From Rhizobiaceae bacterium (GTDB lineage Bacteria; Pseudomonadota; Alphaproteobacteria; Rhizobiales; Rhizobiaceae): a stretch of 64,000 nucleotides of DNA. Shown one piece after another: positions 24,388 through 32,313 of the stretch (within the stretch, counting starts at the first letter, position 1; each line of letters opens with the position of its first letter). The DNA lies in the NCBI GenBank assembly GCA_028279875.1, contig JANQMU010000077.1, positions 30,487 through 94,486 on the forward strand, given 5' to 3'. The position numbers were made by a program, and so were the translations under genes. The notes under the pieces are model-generated. The model made no database searches. It was not told the origin of the DNA and worked only from the letters and a program-made list of their open reading frames with translations.

Positions 24388-25400
24388 CCGGGACGATCCG
24401 ACCCAGTGACGTTTATCGTGCGCGCCGACGGATTCAGCCCTGGATCCGTCCGACACCCTTGATCGCGTCCACGGCGCTTTCGGCCATCGCGAAAAGCGAT
24501 GTCTTTTTGAAACTGGAACATCTCCAGATCACCGGCAGCTTCAAGCTGCGCGGCGCGACAAATGCGGTTTTGTCCCTGTCCGACACGCAGTCGCGCGCCG
24601 GCGTCGTTGCAGTGTCGACGGGAAATCACGGTCGCAGCCTGGCCCATGCCGCAACAAGGGTCGGTATGCGGTGCGCCATCTGCATGTCCAATCTGGTGCC
24701 GGACAACAAGGTTGAGGCCATCCGGGCACTGGGTGCGGATGTTCGGATCATCGGACACTCCCAGGATGAGGCCCAGAAGGAGGTCGAGCGCCTGGTCGCC
24801 GCGGAGGGCATGGTCATGCTGCCGCCCTTCGATCATCCCGATATCATCAGCGGGCAGGGAACGCTGGCCCTGGAGATCCTCGAGGAACAGCCAGCGCTCG
24901 ATACGGTTCTGGTGCCGGTTTCGGGGGGCGGGCTGATCTCCGGCGTCGCTATGGTTCTCAAGGCGGCCAATCCAAACATCCGTGTGATCGGTATCTCCAT
25001 GGAGCGCGGTGCCGCCATGGTTGCCAGCCGCCGGGCGGGCCGGCCTGTCGAGGTTGAGGAACTGGAAAGCCTGGCCGATTCGCTGGGCGGCGGCATCGGC
25101 ATCGGCAATCAATACACCTTTGCGATGGTCGGCGAGTTCGTCGACGACCTCATTACCGTCAGCGAAACCGAAATCGCGGCGGCGATCCGCCACATCTATT
25201 GGACGGAAAGGCAGATTGTCGAGGGGGCGGGCAGCGTCGGTGTCGCCGCCTTGCTGTCCGGCAGGGTCCGGGACGCCGGCACCGTGGTGACGATCCTCAG
25301 CGGCGGCAATATCGACATGGAGTTGCACAACCAGCTTATCGGCGCAGAGGGCGTGACCTACTGCGCCGTAGGCCGGCAATGGGATGACGCACATGCCTGA
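24384..25400 (+). CDS. eutB: EutB: PLP-dependent dehydratase-type enzyme of hydroxyectoine use
   Basis: EutB is a threonine-dehydratase-like fold-type II PLP enzyme proposed to act with EutA and EutC in turning 5-hydroxyectoine, or its opened form, into ectoine-pathway intermediates. The 338-residue protein has the PLP lysine in GSFKLRGATN (K54), the phosphate loop SGGGLISG and SGGNID at the end. The ATG at 24384 overlaps the ehuA stop and is preferred to upstream starts inside ehuA. The downstream eutC overlaps its end by 17 bases. Generic serine/threonine dehydratase function is the alternative; the ectoine context favours EutB. Confidence 0.87.
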   Translation: MTGTIRPSDVYRARRRIQPWIRPTPLIASTALSAIAKSDVFLKLEHLQITGSFKLRGATNAVLSLSDTQSRAGVVAVSTGNHGRSLAHAATRVGMRCAICMSNLVPDNKVEAIRALGADVRIIGHSQDEAQKEVERLVAAEGMVMLPPFDHPDIISGQGTLALEILEEQPALDTVLVPVSGGGLISGVAMVLKAANPNIRVIGISMERGAAMVASRRAGRPVEVEELESLADSLGGGIGIGNQYTFAMVGEFVDDLITVSETEIAAAIRHIYWTERQIVEGAGSVGVAALLSGRVRDAGTVVTILSGGNIDMELHNQLIGAEGVTYCAVGRQWDDAHA

Positions 25401-26391
25401 TATCAGATTATTCACCGAAAAAGACCTGCGACGGGCCGTTCCCCTGGACTTGGCGGCCGTTGAGTGCGTTGAAGCGGCGTTTCGGGCGCTTGCGACCGCG
25501 GCGGTGATCATGCCGCCGATCCTCAGCATGCGTATTGCCGAATACAATGGCGAGGTCGATGTCAAAACCGCCTATGTGCCGGGAGTCGACTCCTTTGCCG
25601 TCAAGATGAGCCCCGGCTTTTTCGACAATCCCAAACGCGGCCTGCCGAGCGTCAATGGTCTGATGGTGGTGTTTTCCGCGGCAACCGGGCTGGTCGAGGC
25701 CGTCCTGCTGGACAATGGCTACCTGACCGATGTGCGGTCCGCTGCCGCAGGTGCCGTCGCAGCGAAATGGTTGGCGCGCCCCGACGCAAAACGCGCCGGA
25801 ATCATCGGCAGCGGCACGCAGGCTCGCCTGCAACTGAAGGCCTTGACCCTGGTCCGCGACATTGAGCGTGCCCTGGTCTGGGGACGGGATCCGGCAAGCG
25901 CACGGGCCTGTGCCGCAGACTGCGCGGAAGATCTGGGCCTGGAGGTGACTGCGGTTGACAGTATCGCCGAGGTCATGGGCGCCAGTGACATCGTCGTGAC
26001 GACCACGCCCTCAGCGCAACCGCTCATCGATGCGTCGCAGCTCCGCCCGGGCCAGCACATCACGGCGATGGGTTCCGATGCGGAGTACAAGACCGAACTG
26101 GCGCCGGACGTCATCGCAACGGTCGATCAATATGTGTGCGACCACCATGCACAATGCCTGAAACAGGGCGAATTGCGCGCCGCGGTCGCTGCCGGTGCGG
26201 TGTCGCCGGATCTCGATTACGTGGAAATCGGGACGCTGATTGCGCGGCAACGGTCGGCGCGCGGTTCATCCACGGCGATCACCCTGTGCGATCTGACGGG
26301 AACCGGTGTCCAGGACACCGCCATCGCGGCGTTCGCCACGGCGCGGGCATTGGAAGCAGGATCCGGAACCCCCTTCAACAGCGATCGGTGA
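25384..26391 (+). CDS. eutC: EutC: ornithine cyclodeaminase-family enzyme of hydroxyectoine use
   Basis: The 335-residue protein is a member of the ornithine cyclodeaminase/mu-crystallin family. Visible motifs are VDVKTAYVPGV, SAATGLVEAVLLDNGYLTDVRSAAAGAVAAKWLA and the Rossmann loop GIIGSGTQARLQLKAL for NAD(P). In ectoine clusters this family member is EutC, which acts with EutB. It overlaps the eutB 3' end by 17 bases; a second in-frame ATG is 9 bases downstream. doeA follows after 24 bases. The catalytic step is not experimentally settled for most members. Confidence 0.87.
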   Translation: MTHMPDIRLFTEKDLRRAVPLDLAAVECVEAAFRALATAAVIMPPILSMRIAEYNGEVDVKTAYVPGVDSFAVKMSPGFFDNPKRGLPSVNGLMVVFSAATGLVEAVLLDNGYLTDVRSAAAGAVAAKWLARPDAKRAGIIGSGTQARLQLKALTLVRDIERALVWGRDPASARACAADCAEDLGLEVTAVDSIAEVMGASDIVVTTTPSAQPLIDASQLRPGQHITAMGSDAEYKTELAPDVIATVDQYVCDHHAQCLKQGELRAAVAAGAVSPDLDYVEIGTLIARQRSARGSSTAITLCDLTGTGVQDTAIAAFATARALEAGSGTPFNSDR

Positions 26392-26415
26392 CCAGCCGGC
26401 AACAGAGGATGCGAG

Positions 26416-27597
26416 ATGCCCGATATTGAACTGCCGTTCGACCGCACCGAGTATGCCGAGCGGATCGACAAGGCCCGCAAAGCCATGGCGGCCCGGGGCA
26501 TCGAACTGCTGATTGTCAGCGACCCGTCCAACATGGCCTGGCTGACGGGCTATGACGGCTGGTCCTTCTATGTCCATCAATGCGTTCTCCTGACGCTGGA
26601 CGGCGAGCCGGTCTGGTTCGGTCGCCGCCAGGATGCAAACGGCGCTCGCCGCACCGTGCATATGGAGGAGTCCAATATCACCTCCTATACCGATGACTAC
26701 GTCCAGTCCGTTGAGCGCCACCCGATGGATTTTTTGAGCAATGTGATCATCGACCGAGGATGGGACAGGCTCTGGATCGGCGTTGAAATGGACAATTATT
26801 ACTTTTCCGCCGCGGCCTTTGGGGCGCTGGTCCGGCATCTGCCCAATGCGCGTTTCGATGATGCGACCGGGCTGGTCAATTGGTGCCGCGCCGTGAAATC
26901 GAAGCGGGAACTCGATTACATGCGGCGGGCGGCACGCATCGTGGAGAAAATGCATGCCAGGATTGTCGAGACGATCGAGCCCGGCATGCGCAAGTGCGAC
27001 CTGGTCGCGGATATCTACGATGCCGGCCTCCGCGGCGTCGACGGTCACGGCGGAGACTACCCGGCCATCGTCCCGCTTCTTCCGTCCGGGGCGGATGCCG
27101 CGGCCCCGCACCTGACCTGGGATGACCAGCCGCTGAAGGCGAATGAGGGGACATTCTTCGAGATCGCCGGGTGCTATCGCCGATATCATGCGCCGCTGTC
27201 GCGGACGGTCTATCTGGGAAAACCGCCGCAGCATTACCTCGACGCCGACAGTGCCGTTCGCGAAGGGATCGATGCGGGGCTCGCCGTGGCACGGGCGGGC
27301 AATCGTTGCGAGGACATCGCCCTGGCTTTCAGCGGCGTCCTGGAAAAGTGGGGCATCTCCAAGGACAACAGGGCTGGCTATCCCATCGGGCTCAGCTACC
27401 CGCCGGACTGGGGCGAGCGGACGATGAGCCTGCGCGCCGGCGACGCAACGGAATTGCAGCCGGGCATGACGTTTCATTTCATGACCGGCCTGTGGATGAA
27501 TGATTGGGGCATGGAAACGACGGAAAGCATCGTCATCACCGACGGTGATCCGCAGTGCCTCGCCTCGGTGCCCCGCGAACTCTTTGTCAAGGTGTGA
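26416..27597 (+). CDS. doeA: DoeA (EutD): ectoine hydrolase
   Basis: DoeA opens the ectoine ring to N-acetyl-2,4-diaminobutyrate. At 393 residues it has the M24 (Xaa-Pro peptidase/creatinase-like) plan: an N-terminal creatinase domain (MAARGIELLIVSDPSNMAWLTGYDGWSFYVHQ) and a C-terminal pita-bread domain with RRAARIVEKMHARIVETIEPGM and GYPIGLSYPPDWGE. Ectoine hydrolases lack the full metal-ligand set of M24 peptidases, and I likewise do not see the standard five ligands. AGAGGATG precedes the ATG. doeB follows immediately, so the two steps are encoded together. Confidence 0.92.
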   Translation: MPDIELPFDRTEYAERIDKARKAMAARGIELLIVSDPSNMAWLTGYDGWSFYVHQCVLLTLDGEPVWFGRRQDANGARRTVHMEESNITSYTDDYVQSVERHPMDFLSNVIIDRGWDRLWIGVEMDNYYFSAAAFGALVRHLPNARFDDATGLVNWCRAVKSKRELDYMRRAARIVEKMHARIVETIEPGMRKCDLVADIYDAGLRGVDGHGGDYPAIVPLLPSGADAAAPHLTWDDQPLKANEGTFFEIAGCYRRYHAPLSRTVYLGKPPQHYLDADSAVREGIDAGLAVARAGNRCEDIALAFSGVLEKWGISKDNRAGYPIGLSYPPDWGERTMSLRAGDATELQPGMTFHFMTGLWMNDWGMETTESIVITDGDPQCLASVPRELFVKV

Positions 27598-27598
27598 C

Positions 27599-28591
27599 AT
27601 GACACATGCAAGCCCGATAAGCGCGACGATCGATTTCGACCACGACGGAGTCCGGCATGGTTTCCTGAAACTGCCCCACTCCCATGACGGATCGGCCTGG
27701 GGGTCAATCATGATTCCCATTACGGTCGCACGAAACGGCGACGGCCCGACGGCGCTGCTGACCGGTGCAAACCATGGCGATGAATATGAAGGCCCATTGG
27801 CTCTGTTCGATCTCGCCCGCTCCATCGGCGATCAGGATTTCACCGGACGGGTCATCATCGTTCCGCTGATGAACACGCCAGCCTTCCACGCGGCGCGGCG
27901 CACGTCACCCATTGACGGCCGCAATCTCAACCGGGTCTTTCCCGGCGACGCCGCCGGCACGGTGACCGAGAAGATCGCCGACTATTTCCAGCGTGTCCTC
28001 CTGCCCATGGCCGACTATGTCCTCGACTTCCATTCCGGCGGCAAGACGCTGGATTTCGTGCCGTTCTGTGCCTCCCATGTGCTGGACGACAAGGCGAACC
28101 AGGACCGCTGCGCAGCGGCCATGAAGGCCTTCAATGCGCCCTATTCGGTCACGCTCCTGGAGGTCGATAATGTCGGCATGTATGACACGGCGGCCGAAGA
28201 GATGGGCAAAGTGTTCATTTCCACCGAATTGGGTGGCGGCGGAACCGCGCGCGCCGAAACGGTTGCCGTGGCCAGGAAAGGGGTGCGCAACCTCCTGAAG
28301 CACGCCGGAATTCTCGACGGCCCGCTGGAGGAAGCGGCGACGATCCATCTGGACATGCCGGACGGCCGCTGCTTTGTCGAGGCGACGTCGGTGGGACTGC
28401 TCGAATTCTGCGTCGAACTGGGTGACGCCGTGACGGCCGGTCAATGCGTGGCGCGCATCCATGATGTTCACCGGACCGGGGGTGAGCCGACGGAATATCA
28501 CAGCCAGTTGGACGGGATTTTCATCGGCCGCCATTTCCCGGGTCTCATTGCCATGGGCGATATCGTGGCCGTCATTGCCGTGCCGACATGA
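27599..28591 (+). CDS. doeB: DoeB (EutE): N-acetyl-diaminobutyrate deacetylase
   Basis: DoeB removes the acetyl group from N-alpha-acetyl-L-2,4-diaminobutyrate. The 330-residue protein belongs to the zinc-dependent aspartoacylase/M14 group: GANHGDEYEG supplies the first His and Glu ligands, DFHSGG the third ligand, with RNLNRVFPGD and ELGGGG between and after. The ATG at 27599 follows AAGGTGTGAC, one base after the doeA stop; an upstream frame extension inside doeA was rejected. The regulator gene overlaps its end (ATGA). With doeA it forms the entry of ectoine into central metabolism. Confidence 0.92.
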   Translation: MTHASPISATIDFDHDGVRHGFLKLPHSHDGSAWGSIMIPITVARNGDGPTALLTGANHGDEYEGPLALFDLARSIGDQDFTGRVIIVPLMNTPAFHAARRTSPIDGRNLNRVFPGDAAGTVTEKIADYFQRVLLPMADYVLDFHSGGKTLDFVPFCASHVLDDKANQDRCAAAMKAFNAPYSVTLLEVDNVGMYDTAAEEMGKVFISTELGGGGTARAETVAVARKGVRNLLKHAGILDGPLEEAATIHLDMPDGRCFVEATSVGLLEFCVELGDAVTAGQCVARIHDVHRTGGEPTEYHSQLDGIFIGRHFPGLIAMGDIVAVIAVPT

Positions 28592-29079
28592 CGCATCATC
28601 CCCGAACACGCCGTATGCAGCAAATAAAACTGGATGACCGTGACCTGAAATTGCTGTCGGTCATTCAGGCCGATGGCCGCATCACAAAGGCCGAACTGGC
28701 CAAACGGATCAATCTGTCGCCGACGGCCTGCTGGGAACGCTTGCGGCGCCTCGAAGACCACGGTGTGATCCAAGGGTATGGCGCGCGCGTTTCGGCCGAC
28801 GCGTTCGGCCCGCGCCTGACGATCATCATGCAGGCTGAACTGGACAGTCACCAGTCATCGGATTTCATGCGTTTTGAAGCGGCCGTCGCCAAGATGCGGG
28901 AGATCGAGGAATGCTGGGCCGTCGGCGGCGGGGTCGACTATTTCCTGAAATTTGCCTGCCGCGATATCGACGCCTACCAGCGCCTGGTCGACCGCCTGCT
29001 TGACGCCGATATCGGCCTCAAACGCTATTACACCTACATCGTGACCAAGACCGTGAAGACAGTGCCGGTTCCAGTCTAA
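28588..29079 (+). CDS. AsnC/Lrp-family regulator (DoeX-like)
   Basis: The 163-residue protein has an N-terminal Lrp-type helix-turn-helix (LDDRDLKLLSVIQADGRITKAELAKRINLSPTACWERLRRLEDHGVI, about residues 13-60) and a C-terminal ligand-binding RAM domain (ECWAVGGGVDYFLKFACRDIDAYQRLVDRLL). Lrp proteins bind amino acids; in ectoine loci this member (AsnC/DoeX) senses pathway intermediates such as diaminobutyrates and activates the operon. The start at 28588 overlaps the doeB stop; an in-frame ATG 27 bases later would begin closer to the domain. doeC follows after 151 bases. Confidence 0.87.
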   Translation: MTHHPRTRRMQQIKLDDRDLKLLSVIQADGRITKAELAKRINLSPTACWERLRRLEDHGVIQGYGARVSADAFGPRLTIIMQAELDSHQSSDFMRFEAAVAKMREIEECWAVGGGVDYFLKFACRDIDAYQRLVDRLLDADIGLKRYYTYIVTKTVKTVPVPV

Positions 29080-29230
29080 CCTCCCGTTGCCCCAACCTTC
29101 GAAACGTCGGAATCGGCCCTGCAATTCAGGCGAATCTTCGGAAAAACAGGCCTATTGCGACGCCTCTTCCGGCCGGTTGCGCCTAGTATCCGGTTTTAGA
29201 ACACGACCCGACACAACCTGGGGACATCAG

Positions 29231-30721
29231 ATGGAATTGACCGGAACCCGGCCCGATCGTGCATCCCTCGCAGGCCTTCTCACCGATCCGAAGCTCGTGC
29301 GCGAATTCGGCTATATCAATGGGCAATGGGTCGCGGCCGCCGACGGCGGCACCTTTGAGGTGTCCGATCCGGCGACCGGACTGGCGCTGGGCCACGTCGC
29401 CGCCCTGACGGCCGATGACGGCATTCGGGCCGTGGATGCAGCGCAGAATGCCTTTGCCGTCTGGTCGACAATGCTGCCTCAGGATCGCTCGGCTTTATTG
29501 CGCCGTTGGTTCGAACTGATCCTGTCCTACAAGGAAGATCTGGCGGTGGTGATGACACTCGAGCAGGGAAAACCCCTATCGGAGGCGCGCGGTGAAATCG
29601 ACTATGCCGCATCCTTCCTGGAGTTTTATGCCGAGGAGGCGAAGCGTCCGAACATCGAGGGTGTGACCTCGCATCTGGCCGATGCAGAAGTGGAAGTGTG
29701 GCGCGAACCTGTCGGTGTGGCGGCGCTCGTTACGCCATGGAACTTCCCATCCGCGATGATCACCCGCAAGGCCGCGGCAGCTCTGGCGGCCGGCTGCACG
29801 GTGGTTGTCCATCCCTCTCGCGAAACGCCGTTCTCGGCGATCGCGCTGGCCGAGCTTTGCGAACGCGCCGGTATACCGCCGGGCGTGTTCAACATCGTGA
29901 CGGGTCGCGCTTCGGCGATCGTGCCCGCCTGGATGTCGGACCCGCGGGTGCGGGCGTTGTCCTTTACCGGATCGACTCCCGTCGGCAAGCTGCTTTACCG
30001 GCAATGCGCCGAAACCGTCAAACGCATGGTCATGGAACTGGGCGGTCATGCGCCGTTCCTGGTCTTCGCGGATGCCGATATCGACCTTGCGGTGGAGGAG
30101 GCCGTCAAGGCCAAATTCGCGACATCGGGGCAGGATTGTCTGGGCGCCAACCGGTTTTTCGTCCAGCGCGAAGTCTATGATGTCTTCTGCGCACTGTTTG
30201 CCGAGCGCACCGCGGCCCTGACCGTCGGGCCCGGAATCGATGACTGCGACATCGGACCGCTGATGAATGAAAGCACCGTCCGCAAGCAGCACGACCATGT
30301 CGCCGATGCGCTTTCCAGGGGCGCCAGACTGCTGACCGGCGGCGCCGGTCACGCACAGGGCCCGTTATTCTTTCAGCCCACCGTTGTGGCGGATACTCCG
30401 GCCGATGCGCTGATCATGCGCGAAGAAACGTTCGGGCCGGTGGCGGCGATTGCCCCGTTCGAAACCGAGGACGAGGTTCTGGCTCTTGCGAACAGCACCG
30501 AATACGGATTGGTTGCTTATCTGCACACCCATGATCCGCGCCGGATCTATCGCGCCAGCCGTGCGCTTCAGTTCGGCATGATCGCGGTGAACCGTACGAA
30601 GGTCACGGGTGCCCCCATACCATTCGGCGGCGTCAAGCAATCCGGCCTCGGCCGTGAGGGCGCACGGCTTGGAATGGAGGCCTTCATGGATGTCAAATAC
30701 ATATGTCGCGACTGGAACTAA
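29231..30721 (+). CDS. doeC: DoeC: aldehyde dehydrogenase of ectoine degradation
   Basis: DoeC oxidises aspartate semialdehyde, made from diaminobutyrate, to aspartate with NAD(P). The 496-residue protein is a typical aldehyde dehydrogenase: TPWNFPSAMITRKAAAALAAGCT for the cofactor, the general base Glu269 in MELGGHAP and the nucleophile Cys303 in SGQDCLGANRF. The ATG at 29231 is preceded by GGGGACATC; earlier in-frame starts add residues unlike the family. It closely resembles succinate-semialdehyde dehydrogenases, so only the cluster assigns the ectoine role. doeD follows after 26 bases. Confidence 0.88.
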   Translation: MELTGTRPDRASLAGLLTDPKLVREFGYINGQWVAAADGGTFEVSDPATGLALGHVAALTADDGIRAVDAAQNAFAVWSTMLPQDRSALLRRWFELILSYKEDLAVVMTLEQGKPLSEARGEIDYAASFLEFYAEEAKRPNIEGVTSHLADAEVEVWREPVGVAALVTPWNFPSAMITRKAAAALAAGCTVVVHPSRETPFSAIALAELCERAGIPPGVFNIVTGRASAIVPAWMSDPRVRALSFTGSTPVGKLLYRQCAETVKRMVMELGGHAPFLVFADADIDLAVEEAVKAKFATSGQDCLGANRFFVQREVYDVFCALFAERTAALTVGPGIDDCDIGPLMNESTVRKQHDHVADALSRGARLLTGGAGHAQGPLFFQPTVVADTPADALIMREETFGPVAAIAPFETEDEVLALANSTEYGLVAYLHTHDPRRIYRASRALQFGMIAVNRTKVTGAPIPFGGVKQSGLGREGARLGMEAFMDVKYICRDWN

Positions 30722-30747
30722 TGGTTAGCCAGGAAAGGAAGCAGCGA

Positions 30748-32118
30748 ATGCTGACGAATGATCAACTTGCCCAATGGGACCGGGACAATTTCTTCCATCC
30801 GTCAACCCATCTGGCGCAGCATGCCCGCGGCGAAACCGCGAGCCGCATCATAACCGGCGGTTCGGGCGTCTTTATCGAAGACCGTGATGGCAAGCGGCTG
30901 CTCGATGCGTTTGCTGGCCTCTATTGCGTCAATGTGGGCTATGGACGCCGGGAGATCATCGAAGCGATTGCCGAACAGGCCCGTGCACTGGCCTATTATC
31001 ATGCCTATGTCGGACATGGGACCGAGGCGTCGATCACGCTCGCCAAGATGATCCTCGACCGGGCGCCGGCCAACATGTCGAAGGTCTATTTCGGTCTCGG
31101 CGGATCGGATGCGAATGAAACGAATCTGAAGCTCGTCTGGTATTACAACAACATTCGGGGATATCCGCAAAAGAAGAAGATCATTTCCCGCTGGCGCGGT
31201 TACCATGGGTCCGGCCTGGCTACCGGCTCGCTGACCGGTCTTGCGCTTTTTCACGACAAGTTCGATTTGCCCCTCGACCGCATTCTGCACACCGAGGCGC
31301 CCTATTATTACCGCCGCGACGAGCCTGCTATGAGCGAGGCCGACTTCGTTGCCCATTGCGTTTCGGAACTCGAGGCGCTGATCAGCCGGGAGGGGCCGGA
31401 GACCATTGCGGCGTTCATTGGCGAACCGGTTCTGGGGACGGGCGGTCTTGTGCCGCCGCCGGCCGGCTACTGGGAAGCGATCCAGCCGGTTTTGCGCAAA
31501 CACGACATTCTGCTGATCGCCGATGAGGTTGTGACCGGATTTGGCCGGCTCGGAACCATGTTCGGCTCGCAGCACTATCGGATGGAGTCCGATATCATCA
31601 CCATAGCCAAGGGCCTGACCTCGGCCTATGCGCCCCTTTCGGGCTCGATTGTCTCAGACAGGGTCTGGAAGGTTCTCGAACAGGGTACGGATGAACATGG
31701 CGCCTTCGGTCACGGCTGGACCTATTCGGCCCATCCCCTCGGGGCCGCCGCCGGAATCGCCAATCTCAAACTGATCGACGAACTGGGTCTGGTGGACAAT
31801 GCCGGCGAAACCGGCCGCTATCTCAACGCGGCAATGAGCGCCGCATTCGCGGAACACCCGCATGTCGGCGATATTCGCGGCGAGGGCATGCTCTGTGCGC
31901 TGGAATTCGTCGAGGACAAAGACCCGCGACAGTTCTTTGATCCCTCGAAGGGCATCGGCGGACAGGTCGCCGCCGCGCTCCTGAGGCGTGGCGTCATTGC
32001 CCGCGCCATGCCGCAGGGTGATATTCTGGGTTTCGCACCGCCGCTTTGCCTGACCCGCGACGAGGCCGATCAGATCGTCGAGAAGACCGTTGAGGCGGTT
32101 GCCGAGGTCCTCGGCTGA
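30748..32118 (+). CDS. doeD: DoeD: diaminobutyrate aminotransferase
   Basis: DoeD transaminates L-2,4-diaminobutyrate to aspartate semialdehyde, the substrate of DoeC. The 456-residue protein is a class III aminotransferase with GLGGSDANETNLKLVWYY, RWRGYHGSGLATGSLTGL, ADEVVTGFGRLGTMFGS (Asp259) and PLP lysine K288 in ITIAKGLTSAYAPLS. I chose the ATG at 30748 because AGGAAAGGAAG lies 7 bases upstream and homologues begin about there; ATGs at 30721 and 30703 overlap or abut doeC. Omega-amino acid:pyruvate transaminase is the alternative. It is the last gene of the operon and is followed by a GC-rich hairpin. Confidence 0.88.
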   Translation: MLTNDQLAQWDRDNFFHPSTHLAQHARGETASRIITGGSGVFIEDRDGKRLLDAFAGLYCVNVGYGRREIIEAIAEQARALAYYHAYVGHGTEASITLAKMILDRAPANMSKVYFGLGGSDANETNLKLVWYYNNIRGYPQKKKIISRWRGYHGSGLATGSLTGLALFHDKFDLPLDRILHTEAPYYYRRDEPAMSEADFVAHCVSELEALISREGPETIAAFIGEPVLGTGGLVPPPAGYWEAIQPVLRKHDILLIADEVVTGFGRLGTMFGSQHYRMESDIITIAKGLTSAYAPLSGSIVSDRVWKVLEQGTDEHGAFGHGWTYSAHPLGAAAGIANLKLIDELGLVDNAGETGRYLNAAMSAAFAEHPHVGDIRGEGMLCALEFVEDKDPRQFFDPSKGIGGQVAAALLRRGVIARAMPQGDILGFAPPLCLTRDEADQIVEKTVEAVAEVLG

Positions 32119-32128
32119 CCGTGCTGCA

Positions 32129-32151
32129 GGCGCCCGCGGGGTGCGGGCGCC
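32129..32151 (+). terminator. GC-rich hairpin at end of ectoine operon
   Basis: GGCGCCCGC (32129-32137) and GCGGGCGCC (32143-32151) form a perfect 9-bp stem with a 5-base loop, 10 bases after the doeD stop. No T-run follows, so termination may be weak or Rho-assisted. Confidence 0.55.
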
Positions 32152-32194
32152 ACATCATCTCACACCACAATCGTTAATTCCCGAACGGGCTCTA

Positions 32195-32208
32195 AATCCC
32201 AACAGACC
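32195..32208 (-). repeat. Solo match to the terminal sequence of the IS at the right edge
   Basis: AATCCCAACAGACC is the exact reverse complement of 14 bases in the left end of the IS5-type element at 63905. No transposase is nearby, so this looks like the scar of a lost copy, or a chance match. Confidence 0.45.
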
Positions 32209-32275
32209 AGTGGCCATGTCCGTGAAGCGGCGGGTTTGGGACGGGCGTCCTTGACGCCGTCTCGCATTTGGGATA

Positions 32276-32302
32276 ATTAGTTCGGTAAAGGAACGAATTA
32301 AT
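32276..32302. promoter_or_regulatory. Imperfect palindrome before ROK regulator gene; candidate operator
   Basis: ATTAGTTCGGT (32276-32286) and AACGAATTAAT (32292-32302) match as inverted arms at 9 of 11 positions around a 5-base centre. The site ends 12 bases before the GTG start of the ROK gene, so it would cover the promoter or ribosome site. ROK repressors bind such AT-flanked palindromes. Confidence 0.6.
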
Positions 32303-32313
32303 AGGATCTGCCC

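Noticed and set aside
26266..27825. 519-codon leftward open frame opposite doeA
   Set aside because: Shadow of a well-supported gene; no motif or ribosome site.
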